Part shown: positions 1 through 5,835 of the stretch, in pieces | Layout of the letters: each line of letters begins with the position of its first letter | Numbering within the stretch: position 1 is the stretch's first letter | Assembly (NCBI RefSeq): GCF_001435505.1 | Contig: NZ_AZDO01000139.1 | Location: 92,437-156,436 of the forward strand | Origin: Companilactobacillus futsaii JCM 17355 | GTDB taxonomy: Bacteria > Bacillota > Bacilli > Lactobacillales > Lactobacillaceae | Direction: 5' to 3' | DNA: 64,000 nucleotides | Translations under genes and position numbers: made by a program | Notes under the pieces: model-generated | Database searches by the model: none | The model's input: only the letters and a program-made list of their open reading frames with translations | What the model was told of the DNA's origin: nothing

Positions 1-215
1 AGAATTTCGTGTGCAAAAAAGAGGACGTGCGTTCAAGAAGCAGGGCGAATGTACGCCCCCGTTGACTTTGAGGGGGGGTATGTCCAGAAATTTAAGATAC
101 CCACATTGGATATAAATCACACGTCGTTCAATTGTTTTTGCAAAATATATTTAAATCAAAAAAAATAAAACTAAATTCAATTCATTATTAATTAATGAAA
201 AGAAAATAATTTTAT
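1..215. other. Non-coding phage segment with GC-rich hairpin; possible cos/packaging region
   Basis: No convincing gene is seen here. Positions 52-80 form a GC-rich hairpin (five C paired with G in a run of seven, plus flanking TAC/GTA) in otherwise very AT-rich sequence. It is not followed by a T run, so it is not an ordinary terminator. In cos-type phages of lactic acid bacteria an HNH endonuclease gene lies beside cos and the terminase genes, and an HNH gene lies immediately to the right. The cos assignment is an inference from that arrangement; the terminase itself would lie outside the window. Confidence 0.25.
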
Positions 216-1058
216 TTAATTTTGTTTTATTAATTTAACTTTCAAATCTAAATCATTAATCAATCTATCAACTTCATTCATAAGACTATATGAGTTAGTA
301 GTATCTCTTTGTTGCTTGTGAAGTCTATTGATACATTCTTCTTTACTTGTACCTAACATCAACCAATCAACATCATAAGATGTTAAGAGAGTTGTCAATC
401 TATCATCTGGTTTAGTCATGATCAGCCAAACATTCTCAAATGTCTTTTCCGATTTAATCTTTCGAAGAATCATTTCATAAATCATTTGAACATAATCGTT
501 CACATCTATGTTGTGCTTATGAATCGTTCGGCTGTTAGCTTCAACATCATTTGTGTTCAAGACGTTAAGCATTGAACCATCTAACGATGATGTAAGTAAA
601 TCATAATCATACACAAGATCATGTGATGTCATATGTCTAGCAACATAGGTAGACTTACCACTAGCTGGGTAGCCTATCACTACATGTATCTTCATAGCTC
701 TATCACGTCCTTTGTTCTTCTTGATCCATTCTCTGCGTGTCTTAAGGTTATGACATCGTTGACATAAAGTCTCAAGATTACCTACATTAAGTCTGTCTTC
801 CCAATCATCTTCACTTGGAACAATGTGATCAACTATGTTTCCTTCGAGTCCACATCTAACACAGGTTGAATAGTCACGCAGCAGGACTTGTTCACGTGTA
901 TGTCTCCATGCTGTGGTCTTGTAAAAGGATACATACTCTTTGTTCTCGCGGTTCCTCTTTTGATTGTATGCCTTATCTGTTTCAGTTCGGGTCTGGTAAT
1001 CAATAGGAACTAGCTGCCGTCTTCCGTTGATAACCATTAATTTCTTTGGTTTAGGCAT
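216..1058 (-). CDS. HNH endonuclease fused to a P-loop kinase/ATPase domain
   Basis: The 280-residue protein has two parts. Residues about 45-115 are a zinc-bound HNH nuclease module, with Cys pairs CVRC (66-69) and CQRC (99-102), the VDHIVP core at 76-81 and a following NLETLC segment. Residues about 122-280 begin with a Walker A loop, GYPASGKST (129-137), and resemble a small phage NTPase or polynucleotide-kinase-like fold. HNH proteins next to cos and terminase take part in genome packaging in many siphophages. The P-loop fusion is less usual and its role is unknown. Its start overlaps the end of the upstream membrane-protein gene by 8 bases, suggesting coupled translation. Confidence 0.75.
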   Translation of the reverse strand: MPKPKKLMVINGRRQLVPIDYQTRTETDKAYNQKRNRENKEYVSFYKTTAWRHTREQVLLRDYSTCVRCGLEGNIVDHIVPSEDDWEDRLNVGNLETLCQRCHNLKTRREWIKKNKGRDRAMKIHVVIGYPASGKSTYVARHMTSHDLVYDYDLLTSSLDGSMLNVLNTNDVEANSRTIHKHNIDVNDYVQMIYEMILRKIKSEKTFENVWLIMTKPDDRLTTLLTSYDVDWLMLGTSKEECINRLHKQQRDTTNSYSLMNEVDRLINDLDLKVKLIKQN

Positions 1059-1251
1059 TAGTAATCAGTGTCACAATCCAAGCTATAAATATAAATAAGA
1101 TGAGCGCAAGAATTGGACCCCAGATAGGCAAGAACACTAACCACCATGACCAGGATAGGAAACCAAGAATCTTGGTCACGACAAAGATGAGAGTGAGAAT
1201 GGATAGAAACCCTAAGCCTGTTTTAGTTGTATTGCTATCGTTGTTATTCAT
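1051..1251 (-). CDS. Small membrane protein, phage, unknown function
   Basis: A 66-residue protein with a polar N-terminus (about 12 residues) and two closely spaced hydrophobic segments (about 13-32 and 38-63), consistent with a two-pass membrane peptide. It lies directly upstream of, and overlaps, the HNH/P-loop gene, and directly follows the tRNA-like cluster on the transcribed strand. Two-pass small proteins can be holins. However, lysis genes normally sit downstream of the tail module, so I do not call it a holin. A purine-rich ribosome site (AGGATAAGTA) precedes the ATG. Confidence 0.6.
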   Translation of the reverse strand: MNNNDSNTTKTGLGFLSILTLIFVVTKILGFLSWSWWLVFLPIWGPILALILFIFIAWIVTLITNA

Positions 1252-1306
1252 TACTTATCCTCCAAAATAAAAAGCAGATAGATATTATCTATCAGCTAAT
1301 AATAAA

Positions 1307-1412
1307 GTGTGGATAGGAATCCAACCTATCGACGTGCACGCCATTTGCATTCACACTAACTTGGAAAGTCCCACGAGCCGTTACCTCGCACCTTTCTATA
1401 ACTTTCCACACC
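1307..1412 (-). ncRNA. tRNA-like element A (aberrant, long variable region)
   Basis: On the minus strand the ends pair as an acceptor-like stem (GGTGTGG with CCACACT). The 3' side carries a T-arm-like hairpin (ATAGG, loop TTGGATT, CCTAT), though the loop lacks the usual C56. A 5-bp stem with a 7-base loop GTAACGG (loop bases 34-36 AAC) could be an anticodon arm. About 40 bases then separate it from the T-arm, far more than normal. An alternative pairing of GGAAAGT with ACTTTCC is also possible. It is either a degenerate tRNA or a different tRNA-shaped RNA; an amino acid cannot be assigned. Confidence 0.4.
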
Positions 1413-1423
1413 ACCAACGATTA

Positions 1424-1491
1424 TAGCGTGTCCAGGGTTCGAACCTGAACGCAAGAGATATGATCTCTTAGCTTCCCAACCATTCACGCTA
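1424..1491 (-). tRNA. Phage tRNA with CAU anticodon (Met or lysidine-type Ile), reduced D-arm
   Basis: This is the most tRNA-like element of the cluster. TAGCGTG pairs with CACGCTA at the ends. The T-arm has a standard TTCGAAC loop. The anticodon arm AAGAG/CTCTT encloses ATCATAT, placing CAT at positions 34-36 after T33. Only about 14-15 bases lie between acceptor and anticodon stems, where about 19 are normal, so the D-arm is short or missing. CCA is not encoded. CAU anticodons belong to initiator Met, elongator Met or, after lysidine modification, Ile reading AUA. Phages often carry the last, but these cannot be separated by eye. Confidence 0.6.
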
Positions 1492-1570
1492 CCAGAGTGA
1501 GGGAGACAACCTCACTTCGATTAGTATTAAACTTTTATTTCATACACTGTGGAAATACTTCCACAATAGC

Positions 1571-1660
1571 TAGGCATGGAATCGAACCATGCACGTTTGA
1601 ATTGTCTTGCCACGCTCTCGACTACGTACGCTACGTTAGAGTCGTATCAAACGGAGGCGA
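1571..1660 (-). ncRNA. tRNA-like element C (T-arm with long nested hairpin)
   Basis: A perfect 6-bp T-arm hairpin with loop TTCGATT lies at 1574-1592. Directly 5' of it on the minus strand, CGTTTGA pairs with TCAAACG about 47 bases apart. Inside that sit CGACT/AGTCG and ACGTA/TACGT as nested stems, where an anticodon arm would be expected. I could not find a convincing 5' acceptor strand or a 7-base anticodon loop. Just 3' is a perfect 7-bp hairpin (1549-1566) without a T run. It is a structured RNA with tRNA features rather than a demonstrable tRNA. Confidence 0.35.
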
Positions 1661-1805
1661 TATATAATCAATAGCCCTTACACTATCTCATCATCCTGTG
1701 TTACCCTTTGCACCACTGACTACCAGTTATCAAAAAGTATGATAATTTGTTGTTTTTTAAAAGGATATAGACACCCTTTATTTTAGGCTGTTTTCCGCCA
1801 GCCAC

Positions 1806-1902
1806 TTGGATGAGATGGAATCGAACCACCGACGTAGAATTAATAATCGCTATCTTAGATACACTAATTTCTACTACTAATTACCGCTCTAGTCACCATC
1901 CA
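1806..1902 (-). ncRNA. tRNA-like element D (class II-size, extended anticodon region)
   Basis: The acceptor strands TGGATGG and TCATCCA pair with one G-T. The T-arm GGTGG/CCATC holds the standard TTCGATT loop. A normal-looking D-arm is present (ACTA, a 10-base loop containing GG, TAGT). Between the D-arm and T-arm, a long stem (GTAGAA...TTCTAC, with one bulge) encloses about 28 bases instead of a 5-bp stem and 7-base loop. It could be a class II tRNA (Leu or Ser) with an unusual arm, a tRNA with an insertion, or a degenerate gene. No anticodon is assigned. Confidence 0.4.
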
Positions 1903-1955
1903 ACCTTTTGAATTCTTGTAAGGGGAACTCTAACGAGAGTGGTCTAACTCTCGTA

Positions 1956-2012
1956 TACAGGCATCGAGATTTGAACTCGAAAGCTATTGAATAGCTTGGC
2001 CAGATTGCCTGT
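1956..2012 (-). tRNA. Very short tRNA-like element E with UCA in the anticodon position
   Basis: The element is only about 57 bases. ACAGGCA pairs with TGCCTGT (7 bp), and the T-arm TCGAG/CTCGA has loop TTCAAAT. A 5-bp stem AAGCT/AGCTT encloses ATTCAAT, which puts TCA at positions 34-36 after T33. Only 8 bases (ATCTGGCC) replace the D-arm region and there is no variable loop. UCA would read UGA, so if functional it could be an opal suppressor or Trp/Sec-like tRNA. The small size makes a degenerate or non-tRNA role equally possible. Confidence 0.35.
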
Positions 2013-2149
2013 ACTGCCGACAAGCTTTCCACACTTATCGGTGTCGTCGTTAATTTTATGAGGTAAGAAAGCTAGCTTCCTGCTAACTTTCTATACTACT
2101 AATTTACTACTTACATACATGTCTATAGTCTCAATTTAGTATCAATAAT

Positions 2150-2584
2150 TTAATATGGGTCAAACAAGCCTAGCTCGCTTGCTAAATTGCTTAAGAACTC
2201 ATGCTTCAATCTGAACGCCTGTGCTCTTGAACAATGAACCATTCCATTTAAGATGAGACCATCTATCTTATAATAGGGATGTTTTCTGAAATACAATTCT
2301 GAAATGATAGTCTTAGTATCATCACTAGCCATTATCAAACACTTATCAATAGCTTTCTTTTCTCGTTCAAGCATGGTCAAGCGCTTATCAGCTTCAATGG
2401 TAATTATCATTTGTTCTTGAGGCTTAGAAATTTTACTAGACTTACCACCTCCAATATTCTCATCCGATTCTCTATAAGGATGTCTGAGTTCCTTATAACG
2501 CTCAGAAATGTATTTATCAAGGTTCGGATAGTCTCTTAATATTTCTTCAATTCTACTTCGTGTTCCTGGTCTAATAATGCTCAC
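2150..2584 (-). CDS. ArpU/RinA-type late transcription regulator
   Basis: This 144-residue protein resembles the ArpU family of phage late-gene activators, which bind near the packaging/structural operon promoter. It has a charged N-terminal half, a central LEREKKAIDKCL helix and a C-terminal sigma-region-4-like helix-turn-helix (about residues 95-138, with HCSRAQAFRLKHEFL). It is the last protein gene of the early block before the tRNA-like cluster and the HNH/cos region, the usual position for such activators. Its start overlaps the end of the upstream gene by four bases (ATGA). Confidence 0.75.
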   Translation of the reverse strand: MSIIRPGTRSRIEEILRDYPNLDKYISERYKELRHPYRESDENIGGGKSSKISKPQEQMIITIEADKRLTMLEREKKAIDKCLIMASDDTKTIISELYFRKHPYYKIDGLILNGMVHCSRAQAFRLKHEFLSNLASELGLFDPY

Positions 2585-2943
2585 TCTCCCTCAAAATAGA
2601 CATTACATTTATCTGGATCATAGTCGATTCTTTCAATATTAATCATGCTAAAAATAATACTTTCTTTATTAGTATTGACTTCAACAGTTCCAGACTGCTT
2701 ATAAATAGTAATCGACGGCGAATCTTCTTTACTAAATATAGCTTTGTCTGTCGTGGTTTGAATGAATAATGCTGGTTTAATTACAACTACCGACGATAGC
2801 TTTGCCTCGTCTCGGCTAGGAATTCTACCGAGATATTTTTCGGAGGTTTTCACATTATGCTTTTTATTATCAAAAGCATTTAATAAAAGAACCGCTGCAA
2901 TTCCTCCAAGTGCTCCAATCAAAATTGATGATATTAAGCTCAT
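2581..2943 (-). CDS. Membrane-anchored phage protein of unknown function
   Basis: A 120-residue protein with an N-terminal hydrophobic segment (residues about 4-23, rich in Gly, Ala, Leu) and a soluble remainder with alternating beta-strand-like stretches. This predicts a single anchor with the bulk in the cytoplasm or outside. It overlaps both neighbours by ATGA junctions, so it belongs to the tightly coupled string of small early genes. I do not recognise the family. Confidence 0.55.
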   Translation of the reverse strand: MSLISSILIGALGGIAAVLLLNAFDNKKHNVKTSEKYLGRIPSRDEAKLSSVVVIKPALFIQTTTDKAIFSKEDSPSITIYKQSGTVEVNTNKESIIFSMINIERIDYDPDKCNVYFEGE

Positions 2944-3092
2944 TCATTGTCACCATCCTTATCAATTCTTGAATCTATGTCCTTAACAGTTAATTTACTA
3001 GCGTCAATTTTTCCGGCTACTAATTTAGATTTTGAATCATAATATGACCACGCTGGAAAGCCATTAATTAAATACGGTTTAATCTCAGTCAT
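2940..3092 (-). CDS. Small phage protein, 50 residues
   Basis: A short open frame starting MTEIKPYLINGFPAW and ending KDGDNE. An excellent ribosome site (GGGAGGAG, 5 bases before ATG) precedes it, and its stop overlaps the next gene's start as ATGA. The sequence has a conserved-looking 'GFPAWSYYD' patch and a charged tail. Similar short proteins are common in lactic phage early operons, but I cannot name a function. Confidence 0.6.
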   Translation of the reverse strand: MTEIKPYLINGFPAWSYYDSKSKLVAGKIDASKLTVKDIDSRIDKDGDNE

Positions 3093-3162
3093 TTAATCTC
3101 CTCCCACATTCTGGACATTCGTCACATTTAATAATCGTCCCAATTCTTTCCGAATTATATAC
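3085..3162 (-). other. In-frame zinc-ribbon-like extension after the UGA stop of the preceding gene
   Basis: Directly after the TGA that ends the 69-residue gene (3163-3165), the same frame stays open for 25 codons. It encodes a Cys-rich tail (IIKCDECPECGRR, three Cys) before stopping at TGA, 8 bases inside the next gene. No ATG, GTG or TTG start lies in this frame. A good ribosome site before an ATG in another frame would need a +1 shift. It could be UGA readthrough, an AUU start, a frameshifted small gene, or a relic. Confidence 0.35.
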
Positions 3163-3372
3163 TCATTTCTCCACCTCATAAACAATCGTTGTGATAATCG
3201 CCGGTTTAAATGTTTTGTAAATGTTAGTTACATAATTAGTTTCACTATTATACGTAAAGCCTTGCATGACTTGGCTTTTAACACTTAGGACTTTATGACT
3301 CTTCATGAATTCATTAGTTTGTTCATCATTATTTTCTTCTACATAAGTAATAAACGTTTTAACTTGCTTCAT
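3163..3372 (-). CDS. Cse60-like small phage protein
   Basis: A 69-residue protein whose pattern (N-terminal beta strand, a DEQTNEFMKSH helix, then a strand containing VLSVKSQ) resembles the Cse60 family. That family was named from a sporulation protein and is frequent in Firmicute phages, with no known biochemical role. It is preceded by GAGGTGGAAGA. The stop is TGA, followed in frame by the Cys-rich stretch described separately. Confidence 0.5.
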   Translation of the reverse strand: MKQVKTFITYVEENNDEQTNEFMKSHKVLSVKSQVMQGFTYNSETNYVTNIYKTFKPAIITTIVYEVEK

Positions 3373-3440
3373 TCTTCCACCTCATAACAGTAATGAATCG
3401 CATCGATACATTTTATAAATCTACCACTATTTGTCTTTAT
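3369..3440 (-). CDS. Candidate 23-residue phage peptide with AUA start
   Basis: An open frame of 23 codons (GRFIKCIDAIHYCYEVEE at its end) begins with ATA overlapping the upstream stop region. A GGAGG lies ten bases before it, and it ends in an ATGA overlap with the next gene. The overlap pattern and protein-like composition suggest it is translated. No standard start codon is available in frame, so the call is tentative. Confidence 0.3.
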   Translation of the reverse strand: MKTNSGRFIKCIDAIHYCYEVEE

Positions 3441-3862
3441 TTATCGTCATCCTCCACTAACACAGCAAATGCCATATATCTTGGATCAATGGCTTTGATT
3501 TCTTGTTCAGTAAATTTGGTTTGATAGTATTGGGCTAAGCGACAGTCGTCTAGTGTTAAGGAAGCGTCTAACCTGTTTCTGTTGAGATAACTGCTGTCAT
3601 TATTTTTAATCAGTTGTATATAATATTTCTGTTCAGGAAACTTAGCATTACCACAGTAGAAATCTATAATGTCCTTAGCCATTTGATTGTTGTCATTAGT
3701 ATTTTCACGACAATATTTTTCATACAATGCATGACAATCATCATAACCCTCACCAATACCATAAATTAGGGTCATAACTGATGAGAAACCGCTGTCTTTA
3801 GCTTCCTCTAGTTCCTTACGCTCTGCCTTACTGTAACCCTTTAAAATTCTCACGTTATCCAT
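3437..3862 (-). CDS. DUF1642-type phage protein
   Basis: A 141-residue protein. Its second half (YYIQLIKNN, YLNRNR, then TKFTEQEIKAIDPRYMAFAVLVEDD) matches the pattern of the DUF1642 family, found in Lactococcus and Lactobacillus phages between replication and late regulatory genes. The function of the family is unknown. The N-terminal half is acidic and helical. A ribosome site (GGAGGACTAAT) precedes the ATG. Confidence 0.7.
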   Translation of the reverse strand: MDNVRILKGYSKAERKELEEAKDSGFSSVMTLIYGIGEGYDDCHALYEKYCRENTNDNNQMAKDIIDFYCGNAKFPEQKYYIQLIKNNDSSYLNRNRLDASLTLDDCRLAQYYQTKFTEQEIKAIDPRYMAFAVLVEDDDK

Positions 3863-3875
3863 TTAATTAGTCCTC

Positions 3876-4061
3876 CTAGTTAATATCACTAAAGTCTAGA
3901 CTTCCATCGTATAAGCCTGAAAGAACATCTAAGTTAGCCTGATTAACATCATCAATATTTCTAATATCTTCATCGCTATAATTTAATACATCAGCTATTT
4001 CAACAAAAGTGTAGCCATTTTTGCGCATTTCATAAACTTGTAAGTTAATATCTTGAATCAT
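3876..4061 (-). CDS. Small phage protein with helix-turn-helix-like segment
   Basis: A 61-residue acidic protein. Residues about 12-36 (MRKNGYTFVEIADVLNYSDEDI) have the spacing of a helix-turn-helix, as in small phage regulators. It lies 13 bases upstream of the DUF1642 gene in the same run. No family is recognised; a DNA-binding role is only suggested by the helix pattern. Confidence 0.5.
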   Translation of the reverse strand: MIQDINLQVYEMRKNGYTFVEIADVLNYSDEDIRNIDDVNQANLDVLSGLYDGSLDFSDIN

Positions 4062-4073
4062 ATCTCTAACTCC

Positions 4074-4265
4074 TTAAAATGGATAACAAATATCTCTTAT
4101 CACATCATTCTTTTCGGAATCGGTTAACTCTCTTCGTGCGTTAATGAACGTCATAGGTAGTTTGTTGTGGTGTGTAAATATGTAAATTATTGTGCTCTCC
4201 ATCGATTGATGCTGATCTTCATATATTTTGGTTAACTCTTCTTTATAAATCTCTTTGCTTGTCAT
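4074..4265 (-). CDS. Small phage protein, 63 residues
   Basis: A short, mostly helical protein preceded by a purine-rich AGGTGAGATTGAG site. It is packed 12 bases upstream of the following gene and 7 bases downstream of the preceding one, which supports translation. There are no recognisable motifs. Confidence 0.45.
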   Translation of the reverse strand: MTSKEIYKEELTKIYEDQHQSMESTIIYIFTHHNKLPMTFINARRELTDSEKNDVIRDICYPF

Positions 4266-4272
4266 CTCAATC

Positions 4273-4779
4273 TCACCTAATTTTCACCAGTCTGTAAGTG
4301 TGTTCATGCTTGTATTTTTTATAACTGCTTAATGTACACCCACGAATGGAACTGGGACTTTTGCCTAGCTTCATAGCTATTTGATTGATTGTGCCTTCGG
4401 CAATTAGTTTGTCGTCACAATAATATTCGTAATTGTGAAGATGTTTCCGGCTGATATACCACTTGCTATCATCTAGATATCCGTCTGTACATAATGCACT
4501 AAAGTAATCCTTGTTATAACCGACTTGATCGGCAATTTTGTATTTTGGCAGGTTGGTAGTATCAAGTAGTCGTTGCGCCTTGCGTAGTTTTTGTTCCCTG
4601 TGTGGCTGTTGTCCCTTATATAGTTGGTTGCTTTTATACTCCCTCTCGACATTCCTAGTCGGATCAGAGAAACGTTTATGTAGTGCTTTCAATCTAGTGT
4701 CATTTTCGGGCCAATTATTAGGATTCATTCCATAATTAGCCTCGATTGCTTGAACCATTTTTATTACTGAATTAGTCAT
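4273..4779 (-). CDS. Phage protein with HTH-like motifs, unknown function
   Basis: A 168-residue basic protein. Two stretches look like helix-turn-helix units: KYKIADQVGYNKDYFSALC (about residues 79-97) and GTINQIAMKLGKSPSSIRG (about 129-147). This suggests DNA binding. The position, after the VRR-NUC and XRE genes, fits a replication-associated or regulatory accessory. I do not recognise a named family. Confidence 0.5.
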   Translation of the reverse strand: MTNSVIKMVQAIEANYGMNPNNWPENDTRLKALHKRFSDPTRNVEREYKSNQLYKGQQPHREQKLRKAQRLLDTTNLPKYKIADQVGYNKDYFSALCTDGYLDDSKWYISRKHLHNYEYYCDDKLIAEGTINQIAMKLGKSPSSIRGCTLSSYKKYKHEHTYRLVKIR

Positions 4780-4815
4780 TTTCTATTTCCTCCACGTTTT
4801 TGAAATTATCTGATG

Positions 4816-5223
4816 TTAACTAAAGAAATCACTCAAGGTAATACCTAATTTATCAGTAAATTTTTTAATAGTTTTTACGCTCATACTTCTTTTATTAGAT
4901 TCAATTTCACTCATATAAGGACGTGAAATTCCCAATTGCTTAGCTAATTGTTCTTGAGTCAAACCGTGACTCAATCGATACTCTTTCATCTTTTGACCAG
5001 GGATTTTTGTTTTCGATTCGTCTCCGATTATTTCGCATGAATGGCTCAAGTCTTCTCTACTATGTTGTGACGCTACTATGATAGCTGCAGCTTCAAGACA
5101 ACCTTCTCCGCAGTTGCAATTATAGACATACGCTATTCTGTCAACTACATAGCTAAGTTCTTCAACCATGTCGTCATACTTTTTACCTTTTTCTGGATCT
5201 ATCCGTCGTTTCTCAAAATCCAT
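4816..5223 (-). CDS. XRE-family helix-turn-helix regulator
   Basis: The start is taken at MDFEKRR, downstream of GAGGAG, overlapping the nuclease gene by 11 bases; an upstream ATG at 5244 also exists. The N-terminal half is a short helical domain with a Cys cluster (YNCNCGEGC). The C-terminal half (about residues 74-130) is a standard XRE domain: MKEYRLSHGLTQEQLAKQL, then GISRPYMSEIESNKR. The Cys-rich N-terminus joined to a C-terminal XRE domain is uncommon. The target is unknown; a role in early-to-late regulation is plausible. Confidence 0.65.
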   Translation of the reverse strand: MDFEKRRIDPEKGKKYDDMVEELSYVVDRIAYVYNCNCGEGCLEAAAIIVASQHSREDLSHSCEIIGDESKTKIPGQKMKEYRLSHGLTQEQLAKQLGISRPYMSEIESNKRSMSVKTIKKFTDKLGITLSDFFS

Positions 5224-5554
5224 AACCCACCAACTCCTCATCAATTATTTTTAATGCGTCTTCTGGGCTTCGTGCTATACCGTGAATGATATTGTGATTC
5301 GATAGCATATAATGAAATTGAATTTGATCTTCACGAGCACGACCAGTTCGTTTTTTTACTTCTATAAAGAAAATCTTTCCATTGCTATCTTTAAAACCAG
5401 TAAGATCGGGAAAGCCAGACGGTGGTCCAGCTCTGAAATATCCTCCCCGTTTCATCTCCACGGTGCCTGTGTTAGTTCTAAATATGTGGCAATCGTGTTT
5501 GCTTACATCAATCATGATTTGTGATTGAATTTCGTGTTCTTCTCGTTTGTTTAT
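5213..5554 (-). CDS. VRR-NUC domain nuclease, apparent AUA start
   Basis: This small PD-(D/E)XK-type nuclease (about 113 residues) has the VRR-NUC signature: N-terminal EHEIQSQI helix, FRTNTGTVE, then GFPDLTGF and the catalytic FFIEVKKRTGR (E and K). Such proteins occur in phage replication modules and may process branched DNA. The first ATG (5515) lies inside the conserved N-terminal helix and has no ribosome site. The only good site, GGAGGTAATTGT, sits 7 bases before an in-frame ATA at 5552-5554, which I take as the start. Confidence 0.65.
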   Translation of the reverse strand: MNKREEHEIQSQIMIDVSKHDCHIFRTNTGTVEMKRGGYFRAGPPSGFPDLTGFKDSNGKIFFIEVKKRTGRAREDQIQFHYMLSNHNIIHGIARSPEDALKIIDEELVGYGF

Positions 5555-5569
5555 ACAATTACCTCCAAA

Positions 5570-5832
5570 TGTGACGTGTTATGTGACGGGTGCATGAACG
5601 TCCACGAGCTTTACGGCTGTAAGGGTTCAGCCTATATTTTTTTATATGTGACGGGTAACTTCAAAACTTTTTATTCTATGCTTATATATACGTATATTAC
5701 GTATACTTATATATATATATTATTTTATTATTACTTAAAGAAGAATAACCCATCACATATATAATATAAGTGTGAAACACCTACAGTACCAACCGATAGT
5801 CTGTGAAACATACTTGTCACAAACACGTCACA
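5570..5832. other. Candidate phage replication origin (iterons around an AT-rich core)
   Basis: This gene-free stretch follows the primase/helicase gene. TGTGACGTGT/TGTGACGGGT repeats occur at 5570-5579, 5582-5591 and 5647-5656. The exact inverse, ACACGTCACA, is at 5823-5832, with GTCACA at 5816. Between them, about 5670-5770 is almost pure A+T with alternating TA runs and TACGTATA palindromes, suited to strand opening. Iterons plus an AT-rich region beside replication genes is the usual form of a phage theta origin. No experiment supports this. Confidence 0.45.
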
Positions 5833-5835
5833 TAT

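Noticed and set aside
1051..1251. Two-pass small protein as a holin
   Set aside because: No endolysin is next to it and the position, before the packaging genes, is wrong for a lysis cassette.
1500..1523. Hairpin GTGAGG-loop-CCTCAC as an anticodon arm with GUC
   Set aside because: No T-arm or acceptor strands flank it. It is a simple hairpin between tRNA-like elements.
5525..5764. 79-codon plus-strand frame over the AT-rich gap
   Set aside because: The composition follows the repeats and AT runs (many Tyr, Ile, Phe), it lacks a ribosome site, and the stretch is better explained as a replication origin.
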